This document shows positions 1-7,343 of a DNA stretch of 14,515 nt, piece after piece. The stretch spans positions 1 through 14,515 of the forward strand of contig JBBSQE010000069.1 in the NCBI GenBank assembly GCA_038258095.1. The letters are read 5' to 3'. Origin of the DNA: JBBSQE01 sp038258095. Its GTDB lineage: Bacteria > Actinomycetota > Thermoleophilia > Solirubrobacterales > 70-9. Numbering within the stretch: the stretch's first letter is position 1; the number at the start of each line of letters is the position of its first letter. The position numbers and the translations under genes were made by a program. Below the pieces are notes generated by a model, which was given only the letters and a program-made list of their open reading frames with translations, searched no databases and was not told the origin of the DNA.

Positions 1-6
1 ACTCTC

Positions 7-2028
7 ATGGATGAACCCTGGCTTGTCGTCGCTGTGTGCACCAATCGTCCTCTGCGGCTCATCGCCCCGACCCTCGACGCGCTGGCCGGGCAACTGCGGA
101 GCGCCGAGGGTACCGCCGGGCTCCTGGTGGCGAGCGGCGTCCACGATGCCCGCTGGGCGGAGCTGTCCGGTCACGCCCGCAATCTCGGCATGCGCACCGA
201 GCGCGCGATCCCCCCCGGCCTCTCGATAGCTCGCAACGCCGCCGTTGAGCAGGCGGAGGGTGCGGAGGTCGTTGCCTTCATCGACGATGACGCGCTTCCG
301 GACCCGGATTGGCTCACCCGCCTGGCGGATCACTGGCGCGGGGCGCCGGAAGACCTCGGTTGCATCGGTGGCGCTATCGACCCGCTCTGGGTGGACCCGC
401 CGCCGCGGTGGATGAGCGAGCGGATCCACATCGTCTTCTCCCTTCTGGACCGGGGTGACGGAGTCGTCCCGCTGGTCCCAGGAAGGGAAGACGCATGGGG
501 CGTGAACGTGAGCTTCCGCGTCAGTGCGCTCGAGACCGCCGGTGGGTTTGATCCGCGCCTCGGTCCGGTGGAGGGCATTCCCTTCTTCGCCGACGAAACC
601 GAGGTGCAGCGGCGGTTGGCTCAGGGCGGCTGCCGCGGCATCTACGCGGGAGATGTTCGCGTCGCGCACGCCGTGACCAAGGAGCGGATGACCCTGCGCG
701 AGGTCTTCAGGCGGCGCTACTACGCCGGCGCGAGCATGCGGCTGACAGGTCAATGGGGTGTGGGTGGGGGTATGGCCAGGCTCGTCGGGGGCGCGGCGAG
801 CATCCCCATCGCCGTGTTGCGGCGCAGGCCGGAGGACATGGCCGTGGGACTCGCGAGGGCAGGCGCCGGCCTCGGCGTCCTCGCGGCGCCGCGCGTCCGT
901 GCACGGATCGCGCGCAGGTTCACCGCGCCCGGGACGAGGCCAGGTGTGACCGAGCGAATCGCCCTGATGCACAGCTTCGACCCGCGCGAGGTCCGGCGGG
1001 GCACCGAGCGCCTCCTCGAGGAGTTGGCGGGCGGGCTGCATACCGACGGTAGGAGCGCGACGGTCGTCGTCGCCCATTCCGGGCCCCGGCGAGAAGAGGA
1101 GCGGGACGGGATCCCCTTCGTAGTCAACCGCCGGTCCCCAGCGCCCGGCCCGCTGCGCCGCCACGCACTCGCCCACGTCCCGGCTGCATGGCGGACCCTG
1201 CGAGAGGGCGGCTTCGACCTCGCGCACGCCTTCCACCCCGCCGACGGGCTCGCCGCCGTGGCCTGGGGTCGACGCAGCGGCGGCGCCACGGTTTTGACTG
1301 TCCCGGCCTTCCCTCCGGCCGGGGGCGGCGTGCTGCGGTTGCGCGTGCTTCGCAAGGCGTTCTCGGCGGACGCGATAGTCGTCCCAACGCGAGCCGTCGA
1401 GGCCGCCGTCCTGCGCGCGTTCCCCATGGCCGCGACGCGCCTGATCGCGCCCGGCGTCGACACTGAGCGTTTCCGTCTCGGTGGAGGCCGCTCCGAGCAC
1501 CCGATGGTCTTCTGCGCCGCGGACCTGGGCGAGCCTCGTAAGGGGGTCGAGATGCTGGCGCGGGCGTTCACGGCCGCACGCGTGGAGCTTCCGGAGGCCC
1601 GGCTGGTGCTCGCCCATCCCTACGAGAACGAGCCGCCGGGATGGGCGCGCGCGCCCGGCATTGAGATCCTTCCGGTTGCAAACGACGCCGACCTGATCGC
1701 GGCCTATCGCGAGGCCTGGGTGTCGGCGCTGCCGGCCCGCGACGAGCCGTTCGGCCTCGTGCTCACGGAGTCGATGGCGTGTGGGACGCCGGTGCTCGGG
1801 GCCGACGACGGCGGCATCCCTGAGGTGATCGGGACGGGTCCTCAGGGCCGCGTGGTGGCCACCTCCGACGAGGCCGCGTGGACCGCGGCGCTGCGCGAAG
1901 CGCTCGCCTCTCCCCCGGGTGCCCCCGCCGTGGACGCGGCCCGCGAGCGGGCGGAGCTCTTCTCGATGCGCGCGTGCGTCAGCGGCTACGAAGAGGTCTA
2001 CGACACGCTGCTCGCCGGCTCCGCCTGA
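7..2028 (+). CDS. Bifunctional glycosyltransferase, GT2 (GT-A) fused to GT4 (GT-B)
   Basis: A 673-residue two-domain sugar transferase, probably cytoplasmic or membrane-peripheral, acting in surface-glycan assembly. Residues 1-260 are a GT2 domain: a beta strand and nucleotide-binding start at VVAVCTNRP (7-15), GLSIARNAA (71-79), the metal-binding FIDDDALPDPDW (91-102), and an acceptor-side DETEVQRRL (196-204). After a linker (about 285-315), residues 318-673 are a GT4 domain: RGTERLLEELA (331-341), APGVDTERF (481-489), and the E-x7-E motif DEPFGLVLTE (579-588) followed by SMACGTPVLG. Fusions of this kind usually add two consecutive sugars; the donors cannot be read from the sequence. The ATG at 7 fits the normal GT2 N-terminus, but only six upstream bases are visible, so a slightly longer start cannot be excluded. 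Its last 31 bases overlap the convergent methyltransferase gene. Family assignment is firm; specificity is unknown. Confidence 0.93.
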   Translation: MDEPWLVVAVCTNRPLRLIAPTLDALAGQLRSAEGTAGLLVASGVHDARWAELSGHARNLGMRTERAIPPGLSIARNAAVEQAEGAEVVAFIDDDALPDPDWLTRLADHWRGAPEDLGCIGGAIDPLWVDPPPRWMSERIHIVFSLLDRGDGVVPLVPGREDAWGVNVSFRVSALETAGGFDPRLGPVEGIPFFADETEVQRRLAQGGCRGIYAGDVRVAHAVTKERMTLREVFRRRYYAGASMRLTGQWGVGGGMARLVGGAASIPIAVLRRRPEDMAVGLARAGAGLGVLAAPRVRARIARRFTAPGTRPGVTERIALMHSFDPREVRRGTERLLEELAGGLHTDGRSATVVVAHSGPRREEERDGIPFVVNRRSPAPGPLRRHALAHVPAAWRTLREGGFDLAHAFHPADGLAAVAWGRRSGGATVLTVPAFPPAGGGVLRLRVLRKAFSADAIVVPTRAVEAAVLRAFPMAATRLIAPGVDTERFRLGGGRSEHPMVFCAADLGEPRKGVEMLARAFTAARVELPEARLVLAHPYENEPPGWARAPGIEILPVANDADLIAAYREAWVSALPARDEPFGLVLTESMACGTPVLGADDGGIPEVIGTGPQGRVVATSDEAAWTAALREALASPPGAPAVDAARERAELFSMRACVSGYEEVYDTLLAGSA

Positions 2029-2810
2029 GCGGGCTTCCAGAGCGCGATTGCGTCCTGGTGATCGGCCCAGGCGTGCTCCGCGGACCAGCCGGGCTCGAGT
2101 CCGGCATCCTTCGCGGCATATCCGGCGCCGTCGGCCTCGAAGTCTCTGAGCAGATCAGCCCGGTTCTCGGCCGTGAGCGCCTCCAGTGTCCACTCGTTGC
2201 TCGCGGCGAACGACCCGTGGGTGGAGACCACCGCGACGCCCCCCGGGGCCAGCGCCGCTGCGAACTCCCCGACCACCGCGCGGATGCGCTCCGCGTCGAG
2301 GTGGGTGAGGAGCGAGCCGCACCAGATCAGGTCGAAGGAGCCGGTGAGACGCAGCTCGAGCGGCTCCCCCGGGACCCGGACGGTTGCCGCGCCGAACCGC
2401 TCCGCGCAGAACTTCAGGGCCGGGGCCTGGATCTCGGCGGCCACCCGCTCGGCATCCGGGAAGCGCGCGGCTAGGAAGCGGTGCACGCGGCCGTAGCCGC
2501 ACGCGAAGTCGAGGATCCGGTCCGGCTCCGGGGACACCGGGGCCGAGTCCGGCTGGGCCGTCCCCGCCTCGATGCATGTGATCGCCGACAGGCCCGCCGC
2601 GAAGTAGTGGTCGGACTCGCCGAGGAACATGTCATCGTCGGGATGGATGCGGGGGTCGACGGCTTCGAGCAGTTCCTTCTGGGCGACGCTGAGGCCGCCG
2701 TCGGCGACCAGGCGGTCGATGCCTGCCTGCACGCGCGAGCGCTGCACGCGGCGCAGGCGGACCGGGCGCTTGATGAGACGGATCAGGCCTGCATCGCCCC
2801 GGTCGGCCAT
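1998..2810 (-). CDS. Class I SAM-dependent methyltransferase
   Basis: 270 residues. The Rossmann methyltransferase core has motif I ILDFACGYGR (99-108), an acidic post-I region (ERVAAEIQAP, 121-130), a motif IV-like FDLIWCGSLLTHLD (159-172), and LAPGGVAVVSTHG (187-199). The first 80 residues form a helical N-terminal extension. It probably transfers a methyl group to a sugar hydroxyl, or caps a glycan, in the cytoplasm; that role is inferred from the cluster only. The start is the ATG at 2810, preceded by a clear GAGGAG ribosome site. The A of the start codon is also the last base of the upstream glycosyltransferase stop (TGATG), so the two are translationally coupled. A longer in-frame start at 3014 would lie inside the glycosyltransferase gene and encodes low-complexity sequence, so I rejected it. 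It is the last gene of the leftward operon and runs 31 bases into the convergent GT2-GT4 gene. Confidence 0.9.
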   Translation of the reverse strand: MADRGDAGLIRLIKRPVRLRRVQRSRVQAGIDRLVADGGLSVAQKELLEAVDPRIHPDDDMFLGESDHYFAAGLSAITCIEAGTAQPDSAPVSPEPDRILDFACGYGRVHRFLAARFPDAERVAAEIQAPALKFCAERFGAATVRVPGEPLELRLTGSFDLIWCGSLLTHLDAERIRAVVGEFAAALAPGGVAVVSTHGSFAASNEWTLEALTAENRADLLRDFEADGAGYAAKDAGLEPGWSAEHAWADHQDAIALWKPAQAEPASSVS

Positions 2811-4789
2811 CACAGCTCCTCGTCGGGTGGGGGGCTCGGGTAGATCGGCATCGGCGCCCCTCCGAGGACGGCCGGGTAGAGCTCGGCGAGGAGCGCCCAA
2901 GCCTCCGAGCTGTCGAGGTTCGTGATCGAGATCATCGAGCCCTCCGAGAGCGTGTAGCGGCAGAGGATCTCGGGCACCAGGAGGCCGCGAAGCCCGAGCT
3001 CGGCGAAGTGGCACCAGAGGTCGAAGTCCTCCCAGCCGTGCAGGCGGATGTCGCCGGTGTAGCCGCCGACGCCGAGCAAGGCGTCGCGGCGGATCATCGA
3101 CATCGCGTCGATGTAGTTGCCGAGGCGCAGGCGCATCGGATCCCAGGGGAGCGAGCTGAGCAGTGCCCGCGGGCGCCCATCCGTGTGGGCCTCGATCACG
3201 GAGTAGGCGAAGGCGGCGCCCGGATCGTCGTCGAGGGCGTCGGCGAGGCGGCCTAGCGCCGTCGGGTAGACCTCGTTGTCGGCGTCGAGCATGAAGAGCA
3301 GGTCGCCGCGGGCGACGCGCGCCATGTCGGTTCGGCCGCGGCCGAGCCCCTCGTTTCGCTCCCGGCGGTGCAGGCGCGCGGGGAGCCAGGGGCGGGCCTC
3401 GAGGAACTCGCGGGCAACCTCGACGGCCGGTCCTTCGGATGCGTCATCGACGATCAGGACCTCGAGGTCTCCGCGGTCCGATCCCGCGACGCTCTGCAGT
3501 GCCCGGCCGATCACGTCGGCATGCTCATACAGGGGAACGCAGACGCTGATGCGCGGCGCGGCGTCGGCGTAGGAGGGCGTTTCGTAGACGGCCACGGCAG
3601 CGCCCGGGTCCGAGCCGTTGACCGCGGAGCGGCGATCGGCGATCTTCTCCAGTGCGCTGCGCTTCTGGGCGACGCGCCTCGGGTTCGGCGGCGCGCGGAG
3701 GCGCTCCCGGATGCCGTCCCGGACCGCGGAGAGCGATGCTTGGCCGGAGGCGATGAGGGCGGACGGGCGGGGGCGGGAGCGCGGCGCGGCGGATAGGCCG
3801 GAGGCAAGGTCAAGGAGGCGCTTTGCTGCTTCGACGAGGCCCGGCGCCGATCCGACCGCCTCCGATGCGGCACCCGCGAGCTCGGTCAGGCGCTGCTCGT
3901 CGCGCAGCAGCGCGTCCGCGACCAGCGCAAGGTTGCGCGGCTCGGCGACCGCCATGTGCTCGCCGGGCCGAAGCGGCCCCGTCGGGACACCGTGCGCCGC
4001 GACGACGACGGTCCCGTTCTGCCCTGCCTGGACGGCGCGCAGCTCCTCGGCGTGGTGGCTGTCCTGACCGAGCCCGAGCACCACCACGCGGGTGGTGGCG
4101 AGTAGGCGCGCCCTCTCCGTGCCCTGTGGCAGGCGAGGCGCGGCGGTCGGCGCCGGCAGCGCCGTGGTCGGATCCGGCGATCCGAGCATGAAGCACCGCC
4201 GCCGCCACAGGACCGGGCCGAATGAGGCAACGATCCGGTCGTTTCGGAAGCCGCGCGCAGCCAGGCAGGCGACATCGATCCGCCGGTTTACTTCCTCTCC
4301 TTGCCAGGCCGCTGAGGGCCCGACGGGCAGATGTTCGGCCGGGACCCCGTGGCGGCGCAGCAGCGCGATGCCGCCGTGGTCGACGGCCAGCGCCGCGCCG
4401 GCCCGGCGAGCGTGCAGGTAGGCGACGTCGAGCGGGCCGACGGGCTCGGCCTCACACACCGCGACGGAGCGCCGCAGCTGCGATGCGCTCGGTGCCCGGC
4501 CTCCGCCGGCGCTGAACGAGTCCCGTGGGGAAAAAACGAAGATCGGGTGACCCCCGCCGGCCGCGTCGCCGCTTTCGTTGGGGGATTTGCGGCGCCAGGG
4601 CGCCGCTGATTCCACAACCCCGGTCCCGTTTCCGGCAGTCGGTGCGGGGAAGCCGTCCTCGGCGACGCTGACCTCGGCGCCCAGCTCGGCTGCCTCGAAG
4701 GCCAGGCCACGCAGGAGCTCGCCGGCATCCGAGATCCCCCTTGGGGCATGGACGAAGACCAGGCGCGGTGGTCGGGTGGCGGCGGGCAT
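2810..4789 (-). CDS. Two-domain glycosyltransferase: degenerate CgeB/GT4-like half plus intact GT2
   Basis: 659 residues. From about 413 on there is a complete GT2 domain: ISVCVPLYEH (414-423), VLIVDDAS (444-451), the DxD-type FMLDADNE (499-506), the conserved WDPMRLRLGNYID (549-561), and the acceptor motif GWEDFDLW (585-592). Residues 8-330 align by eye with the CgeB-like protein at 5964-7343 (for example GVPAEHLPVGPSAAW against GVRAEHLRLGYTSVW), but the catalytic-looking FEWHR/HCGAAV region of that protein reads AEELR/QNGTVV here, so this half is probably inactive. A roughly 30-residue insertion at 48-81 has no counterpart in the relative. The chosen ATG at 4789 is five bases after the upstream stop and puts the first strand (LVFVHAP) near the N-terminus; a start at 4873 would overlap the upstream gene by 79 bases and encodes low-complexity sequence. 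GT2 activity is likely; the sugar is unknown. Confidence 0.9.
   Translation of the reverse strand: MPAATRPPRLVFVHAPRGISDAGELLRGLAFEAAELGAEVSVAEDGFPAPTAGNGTGVVESAAPWRRKSPNESGDAAGGGHPIFVFSPRDSFSAGGGRAPSASQLRRSVAVCEAEPVGPLDVAYLHARRAGAALAVDHGGIALLRRHGVPAEHLPVGPSAAWQGEEVNRRIDVACLAARGFRNDRIVASFGPVLWRRRCFMLGSPDPTTALPAPTAAPRLPQGTERARLLATTRVVVLGLGQDSHHAEELRAVQAGQNGTVVVAAHGVPTGPLRPGEHMAVAEPRNLALVADALLRDEQRLTELAGAASEAVGSAPGLVEAAKRLLDLASGLSAAPRSRPRPSALIASGQASLSAVRDGIRERLRAPPNPRRVAQKRSALEKIADRRSAVNGSDPGAAVAVYETPSYADAAPRISVCVPLYEHADVIGRALQSVAGSDRGDLEVLIVDDASEGPAVEVAREFLEARPWLPARLHRRERNEGLGRGRTDMARVARGDLLFMLDADNEVYPTALGRLADALDDDPGAAFAYSVIEAHTDGRPRALLSSLPWDPMRLRLGNYIDAMSMIRRDALLGVGGYTGDIRLHGWEDFDLWCHFAELGLRGLLVPEILCRYTLSEGSMISITNLDSSEAWALLAELYPAVLGGAPMPIYPSPPPDEEL
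2813..2821 (-). promoter_or_regulatory. Ribosome binding site of the 2810 methyltransferase
   Basis: On the minus strand the sequence GAGGAGCTGTG immediately precedes the ATG at 2810, giving a GAGGAG Shine-Dalgarno with about 5 bases of spacing, inside the 3' end of the preceding gene. It fixes the start of the methyltransferase. It is the only strong Shine-Dalgarno I see in the window, which fits internal operon genes using SD-led initiation while first genes appear leaderless. Confidence 0.75.
4589..4606. repeat. Perfect 8-bp inverted repeat inside a glycosyltransferase-specific insertion
   Basis: GCGGCGCC-AG-GGCGCCGC is a perfect 8-bp inverted repeat with a 2-base loop. It lies within a stretch (about 4547-4648) that encodes an extra, roughly 30-residue Gly/Ser/Asn-rich segment missing from the related protein at 5964-7343. 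The surrounding bases (ATTTGC, GATTCCACAACC) are less GC-rich than the rest of the gene. This looks like a small inserted repeat that stayed in frame; no second copy is visible in the window. Confidence 0.5.
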
Positions 4790-4794
4790 CGGGA

Positions 4795-5160
4795 TCAGTC
4801 GCGGGAGCGGGAGCGGAACACCACGCGACGACCCAGCAGGCTGCCGACCCGGCCGAGCTTGCTGGCGAGCCACCGGATCGCTCGCTCGGCTGCGCGGAGT
4901 GGCGCCGTCGCGCGGGCGACAACCAGCTCCGAGTCGGCGCGGAGCCGGCTCAGCTCGCGTTCGCGCTCGGCGAGGAGGGCGCCCGAGCCCGCGCCATGGC
5001 GCTCCGTCGCCGCGAGGCGGTTCTCGAGCAGGGCGATCTGCGCCTCCAGGTGCTCGGAGCGGACCCGCTCGACCTCGGCCAAGCGCTGCGCTTCACGCAC
5101 GGGGTCTCCGTCGGCCTCCCCGGCTCTCTCGGACCGGGGCATTGGGCGGTCGGCTGCCAT
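4795..5160 (-). CDS. Small coiled-coil protein, first gene of the leftward operon
   Basis: 121 residues with no recognisable enzymatic domain. Residues 20-75 are almost entirely charged and Leu/Ala-rich with heptad-like spacing (AQRLAEVERVRSEHLEAQ, ALLENRLA, ERERELSRLRADSEL), predicting a long coiled coil. Residues 86-112 (APLRAAERAIRWLASKLGRVGSLLG) could form a basic amphipathic helix, and the tail is very basic (RRVVFRSRSRD). Coiled coils like this are often attached to methyltransferases or glycosyltransferases of polysaccharide loci, where they set oligomerisation or membrane attachment; here the segment is free-standing. It ends five bases before the glycosyltransferase start, so it shares its operon. 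The ATG at 5160 is chosen because a TACCCT -10 box lies eight bases upstream. Longer in-frame starts, up to 5373, would run across the divergent promoters. Function unknown; a scaffold or partner for the adjacent transferase is a guess. Confidence 0.7.
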   Translation of the reverse strand: MAADRPMPRSERAGEADGDPVREAQRLAEVERVRSEHLEAQIALLENRLAATERHGAGSGALLAERERELSRLRADSELVVARATAPLRAAERAIRWLASKLGRVGSLLGRRVVFRSRSRD

Positions 5161-5168
5161 CGGAGCTG

Positions 5169-5174
5169 AGGGTA
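5169..5174 (-). promoter_or_regulatory. Putative -10 box (TACCCT) of the leftward operon
   Basis: TACCCT on the minus strand ends eight bases before the ATG at 5160, matching the actinobacterial TAnnnT -10 consensus. Transcription would start at or within a base or two of the start codon, giving a leaderless mRNA. No convincing -35 box is visible. Confidence 0.5.
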
Positions 5175-5218
5175 ACGGTCGGGGAAGGGCCGGGCACTCG
5201 GTTCGGGGGCGCCGTTCG

Positions 5219-5224
5219 TATAGT
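5219..5224 (+). promoter_or_regulatory. Putative -10 box (TATAGT) of the rightward operon
   Basis: TATAGT is the strongest -10-like hexamer seen in the window. It ends nine bases before the ATG at 5234, so the transcript would be leaderless or have a leader of one to three bases. The -35 region (about 5195-5201) is not recognisable. It faces away from the TACCCT box at 5169-5174; both lie in the 73-base divergent intergenic region. Confidence 0.6.
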
Positions 5225-5233
5225 GGGCCGCGC

Positions 5234-5956
5234 ATGCTGGCGCCGATCCTCGAGCCACGGGAGTGGCAGATGACCCTGGGGGAGCGCTCCGCTCTCGAGG
5301 GCCTGCTCGCTGCTTCGCAGCCCGAGCTCGGCATTGAGATCGGCACCGCGCAGGGAGGTAGCCTCGGGCGCATCGCCGCCTACTGCGAGGAGGTCCACTC
5401 GTTTGATCTCGAGCATGACTCCGGGCGCGAGTGGCCGGCCAACGCCGTCCTCCACTCCGGGGACAGCCACAGGCACCTGCCGGAGACGCTCGCCGAGCTG
5501 GCGGATGCCGGGCGGAACGTCGACTTCTGCCTCGTTGACGGCGACCACACGGCCGACGGCGTGCGCCGCGACCTGGTCGATCTCCTCGACTCCCCGGCGA
5601 TCTCGCGAACGGTGATCGTCATCCACGACACGCTCAACGAGGTGGTCCGCCAGGGCCTCTTCGCGGCGAAGATCGATGAGCGGCCGGAGGTCTCCTACGT
5701 CGACCTCGATTTCGTCCCCGGTCACCTCTCAAGCGATGGGCCCTTCGAGGGCCAGCTCTGGGGCGGCCTCGGCCTGGTCCTCGTCGACCGCGGCGAAGGC
5801 GACTCGTTCGGGCTGGGCGACGCCAAGGGCGCCAGCGAGTTCGCCGACGCCTTCGCGGTCTTCGACTCGTTTCGCTCCGGCGGGCCCGGGTCGCCCGGCG
5901 CCGGCCCCTCCCGGATCCTCCGCCGGCTGCGCGGTGAATCGGGATCGGTCAGCTAG
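5234..5956 (+). CDS. Class I SAM methyltransferase, Methyltransf_24/CmcI-like
   Basis: 240 residues. Motif I is LGIEIGTAQGGSL (32-44), followed by VHSFDLEHD (54-62), the acidic VDFCLVDGDHTADGVRRDL (96-114), and VIVIHDTLN (127-135). The DGDH and HD pairs resemble the metal- and SAM-site residues of the cephalosporin-hydroxylase/Methyltransf_24 family, whose members in surface-glycan loci are usually predicted sugar O-methyltransferases. The C-terminal 25 residues are a Gly/Pro/Arg-rich tail. The ATG at 5234 follows a TATAGT -10 box by nine bases, which argues against the longer open frame that begins upstream at 4748 and runs antisense through the coiled-coil gene. It is the first gene of the rightward operon, and the next gene starts seven bases after its stop. 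The exact substrate is not deducible. Confidence 0.87.
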   Translation: MLAPILEPREWQMTLGERSALEGLLAASQPELGIEIGTAQGGSLGRIAAYCEEVHSFDLEHDSGREWPANAVLHSGDSHRHLPETLAELADAGRNVDFCLVDGDHTADGVRRDLVDLLDSPAISRTVIVIHDTLNEVVRQGLFAAKIDERPEVSYVDLDFVPGHLSSDGPFEGQLWGGLGLVLVDRGEGDSFGLGDAKGASEFADAFAVFDSFRSGGPGSPGAGPSRILRRLRGESGSVS

Positions 5957-5963
5957 TCACGCT

Positions 5964-7343
5964 GTGGTGGACGTCTGCTTCGTCCTCGCGCCGGGCCAGA
6001 ACCAGTTCTTCTTCGAGCTCGCCGAGGTCCTGCGGCACGAGCTCGAGGCGATCGGCCTCGGGACCAGCCTCAGCACCGAGGGGTTCCCGGATGTCGCGGA
6101 TGATCGCGTCTACGCCCTGCTCCCGCCGCATGAGTACTTCGCCCTCGAGGGCGCTGCGAATCCGCCCCCGCCGGGCGCGATGCGCCGCACGATTTTGATC
6201 TGCGCGGAGCAACCGGAGACGATCCACTTCCGCCAGAACCTGTCCCTGGCGAGCGCCGGCGGCGCGCTGTTCGATATCAACGCGAGGGCAGTACGGGCCT
6301 ACCGCCGGCGGGGTGTCAGAGCCGAGCACCTGCGCCTCGGCTACACATCGGTCTGGGATCACTCCGACACGGCCGAGGCCCGCACCGACCTGCTCTTCCT
6401 CGGGGCACACACTCCCCGCCGCGGCGCGATCCTCACCGGCATGGCGGAGGACCTCGCCCACCTCGACGCGACACTGGTGCTCTCCGACAACTCACGGCCG
6501 AACCCGGGTGGGTCGGCGACGTTCCTGGCTGGAGCGGAGAAGTGGGAGGCGTTGTCGGGGGCGCGCATCCTCCTCAACATCCACCAGGGCAGCGAGCCCT
6601 ACTTCGAGTGGCACCGGGTCCTCCAGGCGATCCACTGCGGTGCCGCGGTGTTGACGGAGGATTCGAGCGACTTTGCGCCGCTCGAGCCCGGCGCGGATTT
6701 CGAGATGTGCGCCGCTCCCGATCTCTCGCGGTCGCTCCGGGACCTGGCCGCGGACGAGCCGCGCCGAAGCCAGATGGCAAGGCATGCCCTCGAGCGAATC
6801 CGCGCGGAGCTGCCGATGTCCGAGACGGCGGCACGGCTCGCAACGGTCGCCGAGGAAGTCGCGGCAGGCAACCGCCTGGCGGCCCGTCCCCTCGGTCGGG
6901 TCGCCTCGAAGGGGGCGGCTGCCCGCCTGAGCGTGGGCGCGAAGCTCGGGCGCCGGCGTCCCCGCCCACAGACGCCTGACATCCCGCCCCGCCCAGCGGA
7001 GCTTCACCTCTCAGAGGTGGAGGGAGCCCCCGGCCTCACCCTGATAGCGGACGCCGACTCGACCCTTCTCGACGGCGCGGTACCGAGACTCCGCGCCGCT
7101 CTGGAGGAAAGCGGCGCCGCGTTCGCCTACGGTCTCGTCGCCGGCAGCGGCAGCGTCGGTGTCGGGAACGTCCTGGGCCCCGACTCCTCACACCCTCCGT
7201 CGCCTCCGGTCCTGGTACGCGACGTCACACTGGCGAGCCTCCCGGACCGGCGGGACCCGGTCGCGGTCCTGGCGGCGCTCGGGGCCTCAGAGGAGGGCGT
7301 GGCCGTGCGGCAGATCGTCGCGCGGGCCTCTGCCGATGGCTGA
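5964..7343 (+). CDS. CgeB/GT4-like glycosyltransferase with an eroded GT2 tail
   Basis: 459 residues. Residues 1-300 resemble the CgeB-like GT-B family: an N-terminal strand VDVCFVLAPGQNQ (2-13), EHLRLGYTSVWD (121-132), TDLLFLGAHTPRR (141-153), RILLNIHQGSEPYFEWHRVL (201-220), and HCGAAVLTEDSSDFAPL (224-240). This is the expected donor-binding half and seems intact. Residues 347-455 align with the middle and end of the GT2 domain at 2810-4789: LTLIADADSTLLDGA corresponds to LLFMLDADNEVYPTA, and ESGAAFAYG to DPGAAFAYS. The first GT2 strands and the WEDFD motif are missing, so this tail is probably non-catalytic. The start is GTG at 5964 (or GTG at 5967), seven bases after the previous stop; no clear Shine-Dalgarno is visible. 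Its last eight bases overlap the SDR gene if that gene starts at 7336. Confidence 0.83.
   Translation: MVDVCFVLAPGQNQFFFELAEVLRHELEAIGLGTSLSTEGFPDVADDRVYALLPPHEYFALEGAANPPPPGAMRRTILICAEQPETIHFRQNLSLASAGGALFDINARAVRAYRRRGVRAEHLRLGYTSVWDHSDTAEARTDLLFLGAHTPRRGAILTGMAEDLAHLDATLVLSDNSRPNPGGSATFLAGAEKWEALSGARILLNIHQGSEPYFEWHRVLQAIHCGAAVLTEDSSDFAPLEPGADFEMCAAPDLSRSLRDLAADEPRRSQMARHALERIRAELPMSETAARLATVAEEVAAGNRLAARPLGRVASKGAAARLSVGAKLGRRRPRPQTPDIPPRPAELHLSEVEGAPGLTLIADADSTLLDGAVPRLRAALEESGAAFAYGLVAGSGSVGVGNVLGPDSSHPPSPPVLVRDVTLASLPDRRDPVAVLAALGASEEGVAVRQIVARASADG

Noticed and set aside
750..1571. A 273-codon minus-strand frame inside the GT2-GT4 gene
   Set aside because: The protein is low-complexity Arg/Ser/Pro-rich sequence with no motif, while the plus-strand frame has two intact glycosyltransferase domains.
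1998..2028. Intrinsic terminator between the convergent genes here, and likewise at 8948-8969 and 11575-11595
   Set aside because: No GC hairpin followed by a T-run is visible at any of the three convergent junctions; two of them are gene overlaps and the third is 21 bases.
4748..5233. Extended N-terminus of the methyltransferase at 5234, starting at 4748
   Set aside because: The additional 162 residues are Arg/Ser-rich and antisense to the coiled-coil gene. The methyltransferase core begins just after the ATG at 5234, which follows a TATAGT box.
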